A DNA stretch of 64,000 nucleotides from contig CAWENX010000006.1 of NCBI GenBank assembly GCA_963810555.1, positions 434,001 to 498,000 on the forward strand, in the 5' to 3' direction. Made by a program: the position numbers and the translations under genes. The notes beneath the pieces are model-generated. The model worked only from the letters and a program-made list of their open reading frames with translations, was not told the origin of the DNA and searched no databases. This document shows, piece after piece, positions 1-8,795 of the stretch. How positions within the stretch are numbered: position 1 is the stretch's first letter; each line of letters begins with the position of its first letter. The stretch comes from G963677325 sp963810555 (lineage in GTDB: Bacteria; Bacteroidota; Bacteroidia; Bacteroidales; Prolixibacteraceae).

Positions 1-333
1 ACGAAGTTGTTCAACAACCTTTGCCGCTACTTCAGGGTGCTGATTTTTAGTATCATGAAAGGCCACGAGGGCAAGGTAATTCAAAGCTTTCCCGGAATTG
101 AGGACTCCGAACGCGGTATATTCGGTATTCACCACAGGGTCGTTTTTCCACTGGACCAATCGGGCATTAAGGGCATTTGAAAGGATTTCTTTATCCCAGT
201 TGTAAAATGAACGATTAATTTTTATTGCTGATTCTTTTTCTTTTTTCTCGGTAGTATTTCCAAGACAATTAAAAGAAAATAAAACAATAAGGATAAGCGA
301 AACCAAACCGGATAATTTTCTTTCAGTTTTCAT
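1..333 (-). CDS. Secreted protein of unknown function, N-terminal part
   Basis: The reading frame is open from an ATG at 331-333 to the window edge, giving 111 residues; the C-terminus lies outside. The first ~28 residues have a basic start (MKTERK), a hydrophobic core (LVSLILIVLFSF) and a Cys-Leu-Gly-Asn sequence, so the protein is exported and may be a lipoprotein, although SFNC is a poor lipobox. The visible mature part contains NWDKEI, VQWKNDPVVNTEYTAFGVLN and a Lys-rich linker; I do not recognise a family. It lies just upstream of nothing on its own strand and 60 bp from the stop of aroA, which is read in the same direction, so aroA may be cotranscribed into it. Function unknown. Confidence 0.6.
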   Translation of the reverse strand, partial: MKTERKLSGLVSLILIVLFSFNCLGNTTEKKEKESAIKINRSFYNWDKEILSNALNARLVQWKNDPVVNTEYTAFGVLNSGKALNYLALVAFHDTKNQHPEVAAKVVEQLR

Positions 334-393
334 TTAATTTCTTTCAGTTTAAACAATTTGATGGTCTGTATCAAAGGGTAAAGATAAAATTAA

Positions 394-1632
394 TCACACT
401 TCTGCGATCATAAAACCGATCTTTTTCAGATCGTCATAAAATCCGGGATAGGATTTGGTTATGACCGTCGGATCGTCGATGACTATTTCAGGTAGTGACA
501 TTGCGGCGGGAGCGAATGCAAGAGCCATTCGGTGGTCGTGATAGGTATTGATCATTGGAGTAGCTTCTTTCAGGGAATTGTCAAATGAGCCATCCCAGGC
601 TAATTCACCGGGAGAAGGTTCAATAAGATTTGCTCCCAGTTTAGCGGTTTCATTCACAAGGGCTGAAATGCGGTCGGTTTCTTTGATTTTTAAGGTATGA
701 AGTCCTTTAAAATGGAAGGGGAGGTGTTTACATACACATAAAACAACAAAGGTCTGGGCTAAATCAGGATTCTCAATAAAATCAAGTGTGAGATGGTCAA
801 TTTCCGGAGAATTGGATTTGGTAATACGTACTCCTTGGGGTTCCTGAACCGATTGAACTCCGAAATAGTCCCTGAACCAGTCTGCCTGTGAAGCATCACC
901 TTGAAGACTTTGAAACTGCAAATCCTTTAAAAGGAGATTGCATTCATCGGCCAGGGACGCCATTTCGTACCAGTAGGAAGCGCCGGACCAATCGGCTTCA
1001 ACATTGAATATTTGGGGAATGTAGGGCTGTTCATCTATTTTTATTTCATTGCCATTCCAGTCATAATGAATTCCGAAATGTTCCATTAGGTTCAATGTCA
1101 GCAGGATATAAGGACGTGAGGTGACTTCATTCCGCAATTTGATGGTCAGGCCGTTTTTAATCGTTGGGGCAATCATTAAGAGCGCAGATATGTACTGGCT
1201 GCTCACGCTCCCGTCGAGTTGAATTTTACCTCCTTTAAGAGCTGTGCCCATGATGTATAAGGGAGGAAAACCTTTATTTACTGTATATTCTATTTGCGCT
1301 CCCAGTTGACGAAGGGCATCGACAAGAATTCCGATGGGCCGTTGTTTCATCCTTTCTGATCCGGTCAGGATTCGTTCTCCGGGAAGCCTTGAAAGATAAG
1401 CGGTGAGGAATCGCATGGCAGTACCTGCGTGACCGATATTAAAATATTTCAAATCGGTATTAAGAACTTGTTCCATAACCTTCGTGTCATCGCTGTCTGA
1501 CAGGTTGGATATCTTATAAGGGGAGTTGCTCAATGCATTAATGATCAGCACCCTGTTGCTGATACTTTTTGAAGAAGGGAGTTTGATTTCCCCGCGCAAG
1601 GCTTTTTCGGCTTTTGAAATTGATAATTTCAT
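394..1632 (-). CDS. aroA: 3-phosphoshikimate 1-carboxyvinyltransferase (EPSP synthase)
   Basis: Transfers the enolpyruvyl group of PEP to shikimate 3-phosphate, the sixth step of the shikimate pathway, in the cytoplasm. The 412-residue protein shows the family motifs in order: LPSSKSISNR near residue 18 (shikimate phosphate contacts), GHAGTAMRF near 68, RMKQRPIG near 93, SSQYISALL near 143, KETDRISAL near 317 and YHDHRMALAF near 364. Length is about 15 residues shorter than the enterobacterial enzyme, as usual for Bacteroidota. It follows aroB on the same strand with a 59-bp gap that holds a short AT-rich repeat (two copies of AAGAATTACGAATT), so the two genes are probably cotranscribed. Start is the ATG at 1630-1632; no other in-frame start is better. 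Confidence 0.97.
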   Translation of the reverse strand: MKLSISKAEKALRGEIKLPSSKSISNRVLIINALSNSPYKISNLSDSDDTKVMEQVLNTDLKYFNIGHAGTAMRFLTAYLSRLPGERILTGSERMKQRPIGILVDALRQLGAQIEYTVNKGFPPLYIMGTALKGGKIQLDGSVSSQYISALLMIAPTIKNGLTIKLRNEVTSRPYILLTLNLMEHFGIHYDWNGNEIKIDEQPYIPQIFNVEADWSGASYWYEMASLADECNLLLKDLQFQSLQGDASQADWFRDYFGVQSVQEPQGVRITKSNSPEIDHLTLDFIENPDLAQTFVVLCVCKHLPFHFKGLHTLKIKETDRISALVNETAKLGANLIEPSPGELAWDGSFDNSLKEATPMINTYHDHRMALAFAPAAMSLPEIVIDDPTVITKSYPGFYDDLKKIGFMIAEV

Positions 1633-1691
1633 GCCAGTTAAGAATTACGAATTAAGAATTACGAATTCAAATGAAATGGTCAATTAAATCA

Positions 1692-2765
1692 TTAAACGGA
1701 TAGATTTTTAAACCAATCCAACGCTTCAAATATAATTTCCCGGCTGCAGTCCTGATTGATCAGAACTTCACCCACAGAAGGTATTAGAGTGAAATTGATG
1801 CGTTTTCCCTCATTCTTTTTGTCGTGTGTCATCAAATTGTAAATCTCGGAGTATTCTTCTTCACGAAGGAGCGGTTTACCGTAAACGGACAAAAGCCAGA
1901 GAGACAAATCATTCATTAACTCAATTGAGAAGTTGCATAATTTGTGCGACAGATAGAGTTCAACGATCATTCCGTAGGCTATGGCATATCCGTGGAGAAT
2001 GGATTCAGATGACTTAAAGGAAAGACTTTCAAAAGCATGTCCAAAAGTATGTCCGAAATTGAGCGCTTTTCGGATGTTTTTTTCGTTGGGATCTTCAAAA
2101 ACGAAATGATCCTTAATGGCGACTGAACGGGCAATAATCCCTGCCAGGATCTTGTAATCAGGTTCTTCAAGGTTGAAACTTCTGACTTCGTTCAGGTGAG
2201 AGGGTGAATGGATCAATCCATGCTTGATCATTTCGGCATAACCGGAAATAAAGTTTCTATGGTCGAGGGTTTGAAGAAATCGGGTATCGATAAGGACATT
2301 TTTAGGTTGATTGAAGACGCCGATTTCATTTTTGAAGCCATTGAAATTGAATCCTGTTTTTCCACCGACCGATGCATCTACCTGCGCCAATAATGTTGTA
2401 GGTATATTGACAAAATCGAGACCTCTTTTAAATGTTGACGCCGCAAAACTCCCCAAATCGGTAATCATTCCTCCGCCGATGCTGATCAGAAGCGATTTTC
2501 TGTCTGCCCCGTTTTTGCTAAGGAAGAGCCATATTTTTTCGACAGAGGTTAGATTTTTATTTTCTTCGCCTGCAGGAATAACGACTTTTTTAGCATTATT
2601 TAATCCCGGAGTGTTATCAATGAGGGGTAAACAAAAATTGTTGCAGTTAAAATCTGTAACTAAAAATACCTTATCTTCGGGGTAACCCGAAATAATGCGG
2701 CCTAATTCTTTTTCAACATCATAAGTTACTGAAACGGAGGCATGGTATTTTGGTAATTTATTCAT
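1692..2765 (-). CDS. aroB: 3-dehydroquinate synthase
   Basis: Converts DAHP to 3-dehydroquinate, step two of the shikimate pathway; NAD- and divalent-metal-dependent cytoplasmic enzyme. The 357-residue protein has the NAD-binding GGGMITDLG near residue 97, the signature IPTTLLAQVDASVGGKTGFN near 120-140, and the metal-ligand stretch ALNFGHTFGHAFES near 235. Length and motif order are normal. It is the first gene of an aroB-aroA pair and is divergent from the small membrane-protein gene at 2847 with ~80 bp between them, which must hold both promoters. The pair is separated from tyrA/DAHP synthase by that membrane-protein gene, so the attenuator found before tyrA probably does not control aroB. 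Confidence 0.97.
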   Translation of the reverse strand: MNKLPKYHASVSVTYDVEKELGRIISGYPEDKVFLVTDFNCNNFCLPLIDNTPGLNNAKKVVIPAGEENKNLTSVEKIWLFLSKNGADRKSLLISIGGGMITDLGSFAASTFKRGLDFVNIPTTLLAQVDASVGGKTGFNFNGFKNEIGVFNQPKNVLIDTRFLQTLDHRNFISGYAEMIKHGLIHSPSHLNEVRSFNLEEPDYKILAGIIARSVAIKDHFVFEDPNEKNIRKALNFGHTFGHAFESLSFKSSESILHGYAIAYGMIVELYLSHKLCNFSIELMNDLSLWLLSVYGKPLLREEEYSEIYNLMTHDKKNEGKRINFTLIPSVGEVLINQDCSREIIFEALDWFKNLSV

Positions 2766-2846
2766 TTGTGAGTTAAAATATTGTCAAAGTTAAAACAATT
2801 TACTATTTTAGGTAAAATAAAACTAATCCTCTCATAAATCTGATTG

Positions 2847-3314
2847 ATGAATATGTTTTACAGCAACACTGAATATGTCAAAAAACTAAAAGCATGGCTG
2901 ATGATAACCGGTTTGGTTTCACTTATTGCCATGACAGTCTTAATCTTACTAGGAGAATTTTTAATATTGGCCATTTTTGCCGGAGTTTTTCTTCTTGCGG
3001 TACTCATTTTAGCTATACTTAATTTTCAGTACATTCGGATTACAGAAGATAAAAGCAAGCTGATTTTCCGCTATTTTTCAATTTTTTCCGTTAACCGTAG
3101 CTATCAGTCGATAGAAATTCCGCTTGAGCATCTTCGCAAAATACAAGTCTTTAAATTCCTTTTCGGGCTTAAGTGGGATATCAGGTTCACGGTACGAATT
3201 AAACAGGGAATTGCTGATTATCCACTTGTCAGTCTTTCTTCTATTCCATTCAAAGACAGGCATAAAGTTCTTGAACAATTAATCAACCTTGTTCCTAAAA
3301 AGGAAGACTCATAA
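2847..3314 (+). CDS. Small membrane protein with PH-like C-terminal region
   Basis: About 155 residues. Two adjacent hydrophobic segments near residues 17-60 (LVSLIAMTVLILLGEFLIL and FAGVFLLAVLILAIL) form a membrane hairpin; the rest is soluble and begins with YIRITEDKSKLIFRYFS, a pattern of alternating hydrophobic beta strands followed by IPLEHLRKIQVFK and a final amphipathic helix. This layout (two helices then a pleckstrin-homology-like barrel) resembles the bacterial PH/YdbT-like membrane proteins, but the match is by shape only. The upstream TTG at 2844 is less likely than ATG 2847 or 2853. It converges with the DAHP synthase gene, overlapping its stop by 6 bp. Function not known. Confidence 0.7.
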   Translation: MNMFYSNTEYVKKLKAWLMITGLVSLIAMTVLILLGEFLILAIFAGVFLLAVLILAILNFQYIRITEDKSKLIFRYFSIFSVNRSYQSIEIPLEHLRKIQVFKFLFGLKWDIRFTVRIKQGIADYPLVSLSSIPFKDRHKVLEQLINLVPKKEDS

Positions 3315-4403
3315 ATCGTTGTCCATAATATCTGTTTGCTGACGAACCGAATCTTCATGAATAATCTGAAACATTGTTTTAATAAACTCCTCATCCAGAC
3401 CAAGTTTGTGGGCTATGCTCAGACGGTTATCCAGTAGTTGTGACCATCTGCTTACCTGTAAAGCAGTTACCTTATTCTCCTTTTTATATTGGCCTATTTG
3501 TTTTACGATTTGCATACGTGCTGCCAGTACTTCAAGGATTTCATGATCGATGGCATCAATTCTCAAACGAAGATTCTCCAATTTATTTTCAAATTCGGGA
3601 TCGTTTGAATTAGGATATTTAATGACCAGTTTATCAAGGATTCCGGCCAGTTCTGCCGGAGTAACCTGCTGATCTTTATCGCTTAGGGCTATCGATGGAT
3701 TAATGTGTGATTCAAGCATCAGGCCATCAAGACCAATGTCAAAAGCCTTTTGAGAAATCTCGAACAGATACTCCCGTTTCCCTGAAATATGACTTGGGTC
3801 ACAGATAACAGGCAGGTTGGGGAACAATTTCCTTAATTCAAAAACTGTTCGCCAGCTTGGGTAATTGCGGTACCTGGAATCTCCGAAAGGGGTGAAACCC
3901 CGGTGAATGGCAACAAGGTTTTTTAATCCGGCCCTGTTTAGTCTTTCCAGCGCTCCTATCCATAACTGTACATCCGGATTGACAGGATTTTTCACCATAA
4001 TAATCTGATCGGTGCCTCTCAGGACATCGGCAATTTCCTGAACCGTGAAGGGCGAAGCGGTAGATCGGGCCCCAATCCACATCACATCAATTCCTGCCTT
4101 CAGGCATTGCTCAACATGCTGGGCATTTGCGACTTCCGTTGCTGTGAGCAACCGGGTTTCCTTTTTGACCTGTCTGAGCCATTCCAGGCCGATAGAACCG
4201 ATACCTTCAAATGCTCCGGGCCGTGTGCGGGGTTTCCAGATTCCTCCGCGAAAGATGAAGACCCTTTTATCTTTTTCGAGTTCCTTTGCCGTGGAAATGG
4301 TCTGTTCTTCTGATTCAAGGCTGCAGGGTCCGCTTATCAGCAAAGGATTGTCTATCGCTGGCAGCCAATGCTTTATAGGCCTGATGTCTAATTCCGCAAT
4401 CAT
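3309..4403 (-). CDS. Bifunctional 3-deoxy-7-phosphoheptulonate synthase / chorismate mutase
   Basis: Catalyses the first committed step of the shikimate pathway (PEP plus erythrose 4-phosphate to DAHP) and, with its second domain, chorismate to prephenate. Residues ~1-262 are a KDO8P-synthase-like class I DAHP synthase domain (ISGPCSLESEEQT near 23, FIFRGGIWKPRTRPGAFEG near 49, CDPSHISGKRE near 195). Residues ~271-355 are an AroQ-type all-helical chorismate mutase (LRLRIDAIDHEIL, AARMQIVKQIGQYKKEN). The fusion is typical of Bacteroidota and lets prephenate-pathway end products act on DAHP synthase. It lies 9 bp downstream of tyrA, so both are one transcript under the leader/attenuator at 5375-5504. 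pheA and the aminotransferase that often accompany it in this phylum are not in the window. Confidence 0.95.
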   Translation of the reverse strand: MIAELDIRPIKHWLPAIDNPLLISGPCSLESEEQTISTAKELEKDKRVFIFRGGIWKPRTRPGAFEGIGSIGLEWLRQVKKETRLLTATEVANAQHVEQCLKAGIDVMWIGARSTASPFTVQEIADVLRGTDQIIMVKNPVNPDVQLWIGALERLNRAGLKNLVAIHRGFTPFGDSRYRNYPSWRTVFELRKLFPNLPVICDPSHISGKREYLFEISQKAFDIGLDGLMLESHINPSIALSDKDQQVTPAELAGILDKLVIKYPNSNDPEFENKLENLRLRIDAIDHEILEVLAARMQIVKQIGQYKKENKVTALQVSRWSQLLDNRLSIAHKLGLDEEFIKTMFQIIHEDSVRQQTDIMDNDL

Positions 4404-4412
4404 GATTGTCTT

Positions 4413-5309
4413 TTATTTGGTGAAAAATTTAATTATTGTTTCTTCGTTTTTTGTCATTGAGGAGCTTTCTCCGTTAAGGACGTCCCTGATTCTGTTGGCA
4501 TTGACAATTAAATTATGCAGGTGTTGCAGTTCGTCTCTTTTAAGACTCTCCTTAAATTCTTTGAGGTGATGGATATAGACCTCAAGCGCCTCAATCATGT
4601 AATCGCGGTTTTGCCAGAATATAGGCGCCCACATCTCCGGTGAGCTTTTAGCCAATCGCACAGTAGATTGAAATCCACCGGAGGCCAGGTCAAAAATGAT
4701 TTGCCGGTCCTCTTTGGCAAGCACCGCATTGGCTAATGCAAAGGCGGTTACGTGGGGAAGGTGGGAAACAAAGGCTGTGGTATGATCCTGTTCATCACTG
4801 CTCATGTAGGCAATCGGCGAGCCAAGAGTCTGATACATTTTCTCAATGAGAGCGAGGTGTTGAGGCCTGCTGTGCTCCTCATCACAAATAATGCATATTT
4901 TACCTTCATACAACTTTTCTATTGCTGCCTGCGGGCCGCTATTTTCCGTACCGCACATGGGATGGGAAGGAACATAATTTCCCCGTAGCGGGTGATCTTT
5001 AGTGGCCTTAACAATCTCCCTTTTTGTTGATCCGACGTCAGTGACCGTTGCAGAAGGAGAAATCAGATCAAGTACAACCGGTAAAATTTTAACAATTCCA
5101 TCTACAGGAATGGAAATTACGACAAGATCAGCTTCTTTAGCAGCTTTCTCCAATGTTTCAGTCCTGTCCACAATTCCAAGTTCGACAGCCATTTGTGCAT
5201 TCGCGGGATTGTTGTCCACCCCGATAATCTCTGTTGCAAATTTCGTATGCCTCAAATCCTTTGCAAGCGATCCGCCCATAAGGCCAAGTCCTATTACTGC
5301 TAACTTCAT
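4413..5309 (-). CDS. tyrA: Prephenate dehydrogenase
   Basis: Oxidatively decarboxylates prephenate to 4-hydroxyphenylpyruvate on the way to tyrosine. The 298-residue protein opens with the dinucleotide-binding loop GLGLMGGSLAKDLR (residues 7-20), has VVISIPVDGIVKILP near 66, the family block HPMCGTENSGPQAA near 115, and a helical dimerisation C-terminal half with HLPHVTAFALANA near 183. No ACT domain is present, so feedback must come from elsewhere, consistent with transcript-level control. It is the first structural gene of the tyrA-DAHP synthase/chorismate mutase unit; its ATG (5307-5309) lies 65 nt after the predicted attenuator hairpin and 130 nt after the Phe/Tyr-rich leader peptide stop. 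Confidence 0.95.
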   Translation of the reverse strand: MKLAVIGLGLMGGSLAKDLRHTKFATEIIGVDNNPANAQMAVELGIVDRTETLEKAAKEADLVVISIPVDGIVKILPVVLDLISPSATVTDVGSTKREIVKATKDHPLRGNYVPSHPMCGTENSGPQAAIEKLYEGKICIICDEEHSRPQHLALIEKMYQTLGSPIAYMSSDEQDHTTAFVSHLPHVTAFALANAVLAKEDRQIIFDLASGGFQSTVRLAKSSPEMWAPIFWQNRDYMIEALEVYIHHLKEFKESLKRDELQHLHNLIVNANRIRDVLNGESSSMTKNEETIIKFFTK

Positions 5310-5374
5310 AAATTTGCTATTTTGATATTCCTAATTTGTTTTGAATTTGTCTGTCATACTCTATTTTCATCCAT

Positions 5375-5407
5375 AAAAAAAGGCCCCCGCATTTTGGAGA
5401 CCTTTTT
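5375..5407 (-). terminator. Transcription attenuator hairpin of the tyrA leader
   Basis: On the minus strand the sequence reads AAAAAGGTCTCC, a 7-nt loop AAAATGC, then GGGGGCC followed by seven T. The two arms pair over 12 positions with two G-T wobbles, and the U-run follows at once: a strong intrinsic terminator in front of, not behind, a biosynthetic operon. The stretch GTCTCC in its 5' arm is the exact complement of GGAGAC inside the upstream leader peptide frame, giving a competing antiterminator. A second pairing, CAATACTTT within the leader frame with AAAGTATTG just after its stop, supplies the alternative fold. Confidence 0.85.
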
Positions 5408-5438
5408 CGATTTAATATCGTTCAGATTAAACAATACT

Positions 5439-5504
5439 TTACCTCACAGTCTCCTTGTAAGAGCCGTAATAATAATATCCGAAGTAAAAAGTATTGTTCT
5501 TCAT
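5439..5504 (-). CDS. Phe/Tyr-rich leader peptide controlling tyrA operon
   Basis: A 21-codon frame with ATG at 5502-5504 and TAA at 5439-5441 encodes MKNNTFYFGYYYYGSYKETV followed by Arg. Eight of 21 residues are Phe or Tyr, including four consecutive Tyr codons, the hallmark of a ribosome-stalling leader. The codons for Lys-Glu-Thr (AAG GAG ACT) contain GGAGAC, complementary to the 5' arm of the downstream terminator. A ribosome stalled at the Tyr run leaves GGAGAC free to sequester the terminator arm (readthrough); one that reaches the stop covers it (termination). It is too short for routine gene callers. The inference of attenuation is strong from sequence; no experiment is known to me for this organism. 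Confidence 0.85.
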   Translation of the reverse strand: MKNNTFYFGYYYYGSYKETVR

Positions 5505-5530
5505 TGTTAAAGTCCTAAACTATTTCGTGA

Positions 5531-5538
5531 CAAATGTA
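5531..5538 (-). promoter_or_regulatory. Bacteroidota-type -7 element for the tyrA leader
   Basis: Minus strand TACATTTG matches the TAnnTTTG -7 consensus, 27 bp upstream of the leader peptide ATG. A -33 TTG lies 25 nt further upstream, a longer spacing than usual, so only the -7 box is convincing. Confidence 0.5.
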
Positions 5539-5760
5539 AGAATATTAATTAAAAATAAAATATCAACTGAAGAAAATATTTTCCAGTATGTTATAGCTTC
5601 AATGAGGAAACTTAGTCAGAAAGTCTGAGAGATTGATTTGAAATATTTGTTTAAATCGGATATGTTGTTTCAATAACCAAACCGCAATTCGGGGATTATT
5701 TTAGTTTAAAATCGCCATTTCAGAATTTGATATTATGATTACAAGGGGTATTAAGGGAAA

Positions 5761-5804
5761 TACGGACTTAATACGGACTTAACACGGAGCTAATATGGAG
5801 ATGG
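5761..5804. repeat. 11-nt period repeat array, locus A
   Basis: Four units of exactly 11 nt: TACGGACTTAA twice, CACGGAGCTAA, TATGGAGATGG. On the minus strand it reads as TCCGTRTTAAG words that recur at 49418 and near 41820. It is the only structure seen in the gap 5539-5883 between the tyrA promoter and rnpB. Confidence 0.8.
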
Positions 5805-5883
5805 GATTATGCATTTATTGTTAAATAGTGCATGTAAAAAGCCAATGAAAGTTTAGTTGAAACAGCTTCCGGAAAAATAAAAA

Positions 5884-6262
5884 ACGCAGGCCTGTAAGCC
5901 GGGTTCTGTTTTTCATTCTATCATTTATCTGGGGCAATTGTTGCCAACTGCCTCGTGCAGCCTACCCCTTACGTCTTTCGTTCCCCGCGGAGACGAAACC
6001 AGGGCGGGCAGCCCTGTGCCCTAAAAGGGACTCGTAATATATTTGGCCTTACAACCCATGAGGTGTACGGCTACTCCCGTCGCCGGAAATACCGGTGGGC
6101 TTTTACCCCGCCTTTTCACCCTTATCCCGAATTTCTTCGGGACGGTTATTTTCTGTTACACTGCTGCGAACTTTCGCCCGCCTTCCCGTTAGGAAGCATG
6201 GCGCCCTGTGTTGCCCGGACTTTCCTCCCCATCGAAATGAGGCGATAGAACAGCCTGCGAAT
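5884..6262 (-). ncRNA. rnpB: RNase P RNA (rnpB)
   Basis: Catalytic RNA that removes tRNA 5' leaders. The minus strand starts with the P1 strand CGCAGGCTG (6251-6259) and ends with the complementary CAGGCCTGCG (5885-5894). Conserved core elements are present in order: GAGGAAAGTCCGGGC (CRI, near 6215-6232), GGAAGGCGGGCGAAAGTTCG, AAGGGTGAAAAGG, the GACGGGAGTAGCC block, ACGAGGCAGTT and the 3' AGAACCCGGCTTACAGGCC (CRV). Size (~379 nt) and motifs fit the ancestral bacterial type A. Ends are placed from the P1 helix and may be off by a few bases. A short U-rich run follows on the minus strand (TTTTTTATTTTTCC). Confidence 0.95.
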
Positions 6263-6398
6263 AGACAAAGGTACAATAATTTTATCTATATTCACGTTTA
6301 AACAAGCTAAAGCGCTAATAACAAATCTAATGGATAGCAAATTACGGCGCTTAAGAGAAAATATTTAACAGTTTCAAATACGAAATTTATTATTTGAT

Positions 6399-6848
6399 AT
6401 GGAAAAGAGAGAATTGATCAAACTTTTAGACGAATTATTTATTCCAATTGGTTTTACAAAGAAAGGTAATTATTGGATCATTAATGGTGAACAACTTACT
6501 AAGTTAATAAACTTGCAAAAATCAAATTTTGGGAACTTTTTTTATGTAAACTATGGCTACGTAATAAAATCAATCCCTTTACAAAAATTAACGATGCATG
6601 TATTTAACGGATTTGGTTCAATTGATGTTAATGAAAACACAAGAATCAAAGAACTGTTAGACCTTGGAAATAAAATATCAAATGAGGATAGAATTGAGGA
6701 ATTAAAGCAATTAATTCTATATAGATTATTACCTAAAATTAGAGCGATAAATACGGAAGCAGACTTACTAAATGAATTAAAAAGACGTCCGCATTTAAAT
6801 GATATTCCATTAATTGTTAAAAAGCATTTTAATTTGATATTGGAATAA
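6399..6848 (+). CDS. DUF4304-like protein
   Basis: 149 residues, no signal peptide or membrane segment. The opening (LDELFIPIGFTKKGNYWII then LINLQKSNFGNFFYVNYGY) follows the DUF4304 pattern: a short helix, GFxKKGxxW, and two strands with LQKS and a NxG motif. The family has no known activity. Codon use and base composition are clearly more AT-rich than neighbouring genes (many AAA, AAT, TTA codons), and it stands alone between rnpB and a 350-bp gap, so recent acquisition is plausible. A weak hairpin with GGAAGC/GCTTCC arms (6853-6868) follows the stop. ATG at 6399 is the only sensible start. Confidence 0.65.
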   Translation: MEKRELIKLLDELFIPIGFTKKGNYWIINGEQLTKLINLQKSNFGNFFYVNYGYVIKSIPLQKLTMHVFNGFGSIDVNENTRIKELLDLGNKISNEDRIEELKQLILYRLLPKIRAINTEADLLNELKRRPHLNDIPLIVKKHFNLILE

Positions 6849-7029
6849 AAGCGGAAGCCATTGCTTCCGGCTCGCAGGAATTTGCTTAAGGTACTCCGGT
6901 AACGCTAGTGTGTAATTTGAAATATTCAAACTGGCTCCTCTACAGACAACATCGCCTTATCACCAAAAATCCAATTCTCAATATATCATAATGTATATAG
7001 AAATAAACTAAGACCAGGCCTATATTTCC

Positions 7030-7062
7030 TCCGTACCAACGCCGTACCAACGCCGCTCCTGA
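7030..7062. repeat. 11-nt period repeat array, locus B
   Basis: Three 11-nt units: TCCGTACCAAC, GCCGTACCAAC, GCCGCTCCTGA. Lies in the otherwise featureless gap 6870-7197 before the DUF4301 gene. Confidence 0.7.
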
Positions 7063-7197
7063 TTTATAGAACATTGTTTAACGTAATATTGGAATATTAA
7101 CAAGATAACAAAATGAAATTTGAAGTTTAACCAAACCTTCATCACCGCTATCTGAAAACAATTTGTTAACTTTATATCATAATATTGATTCAAAACC

Positions 7198-8747
7198 ATG
7201 TTTACGAAAAACGATATCCATCAGATTAAAAAGAAGGGGATTCCCCTTTCGGTGATTGAAAAGCAAATTGACAATTTCAACAGAGGCTTTCCTTTTTTAA
7301 AGTTATTGAGACCTGCCACAATCGATGACGGAATTATCAGTCTGACTGACGATAAAATCAAAGAAGCACAGGAGTTGTATTTAAAAAGAATCGGGGAGGG
7401 TCTTCAGCCTGTTAAGTTTGTTCCTGCCTCAGGAGCAGCAAGCCGGATGTTTCAGTCCCTGTTTTCATTCTGGGAAGCTGCGTTGGATAACCAGTGAGGC
7501 TGAATCCCTTTTACAGCATGGTCATCACTGCCATGTAAAAGAGTTTTTTGATCATCTTTCTCAATTTGCCTTTTACGATGATCTTGTCGAAGGTGTTGGC
7601 GGCCTAAAAGATAAAGAGGGAAAGGTTAAATATATTGAGATTCTCAATTATCTGTTGTCAGAGAGCGGATTGAATTATGGCTTTCTGCCCAAGGGATTGC
7701 TGAAATTTCACCAATATCCCGAAGGCCCGCGCACTCCCGTTGAGGAGCATATGATCGAAGGGGCTCTTTATGGCGCCGATTCCAAAAAAGAAGTAAAAAT
7801 CCACTTTACCGTATCGGATGAGCACCTTAAATATTTTAAACAAAAAACATCGGAAGCTGCCAAGGTTTATGAACCTGGATTAGGTGTCAGATATAGTATC
7901 GACTTTTCAGAGCAAAAAGCTTCTACAGATACCATTGCCGTTGATCCCGATAACAACCCTTTCCGGCTTTCAGACGGCTCGCTATTATTTCGACCGGGAG
8001 GACACGGCGCCCTGCTCGATAATCTGAATGACATAGAAGGGGATGTTATTTTCATTAAAAACATTGACAATGTGGTCCAGGAGCGGTTCAGAAATGAAAC
8101 GGTTTTGTACAAGATGGCCCTGGCAGGATCTGCTGCTTGAATTCCAGGACCGTATATTCGGTTATCTGAGAATGCTGGACGGGGATTCTTCATCTGTGAC
8201 GGATGAACAGATTTCTGAAATTGAACGGTTTCTTCAAAAAGAGCTTTCCGTTGAACCTCCTGAAAGCTATTCAGGTTTTAATAAACCGGCGTTAATTAAA
8301 TATCTGTTTGATAAGCTTAACCGACCTGTCCGCATCTGCGGAATGGTCAAAAACCTTGGTGAAGCGGGTGGTGGGCCTTTTTGGGCAAAGAACAGCGACG
8401 GCACGACCACTCTCCAGATTGTTGAAAGCTCGCAGATCGATCACAATGATCCGTTTCAGGTAGGGATAATGGGGAAATCGACCCATTTTAATCCGGTTGA
8501 CCTGATCTGTGCAGTTTACGATTATAAGGGCAGGAAGTTTGATCTGAAAAATTACACCGATCCTGAAACCGGTTTTATTTCGCATAAGTCAAAGGAAGGG
8601 AAACCTCTCAAAGCCTTGGAACTACCCGGTTTGTGGAATGGCGCCATGTCAGATTGGAATACATTGTTTGTTGACGTCCCGGTGATTACATTTAATCCCG
8701 TAAAGACCGTAAATGATCTTTTAAGAAAAGAACATCAACCATTATAA
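7198..8747 (+). pseudogene. DUF4301 family protein, two frameshifts
   Basis: Three overlapping frames together make one ~515-residue protein: 7198-~7490 (MFTKNDIHQIKKKGIPLSVI, ending near GAASRMFQSLFSF), ~7490-~8125 (LLQHGHHCHVKEFFDHL to ETVLYKMALAG), and ~8125-8747 (LLLEFQDRIFGYLRMLD to TVNDLLRKEHQPL). The continuity of the family pattern across both joins, including the HFTVSDEHL and LFRPGGHGALLDNLN blocks, shows a single DUF4301 gene, a Bacteroidota family of unknown function with nucleotidyltransferase-like sequence features (GASGAASRM, RPGGHGAL). Both breaks move the frame by +1, each fitting one extra base. Because other genes in the window show the same error type, the gene may be intact in the organism. 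Confidence 0.8.
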
Positions 8748-8795
8748 TACAATTTTTTATTTTTGTATCGGATTTTGTCCTTAAGATTAGGCACA

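Noticed and set aside
5955..6340. Open frames on both strands over 5955-6340
   Set aside because: They lie on the RNase P RNA; its conserved core explains the sequence.
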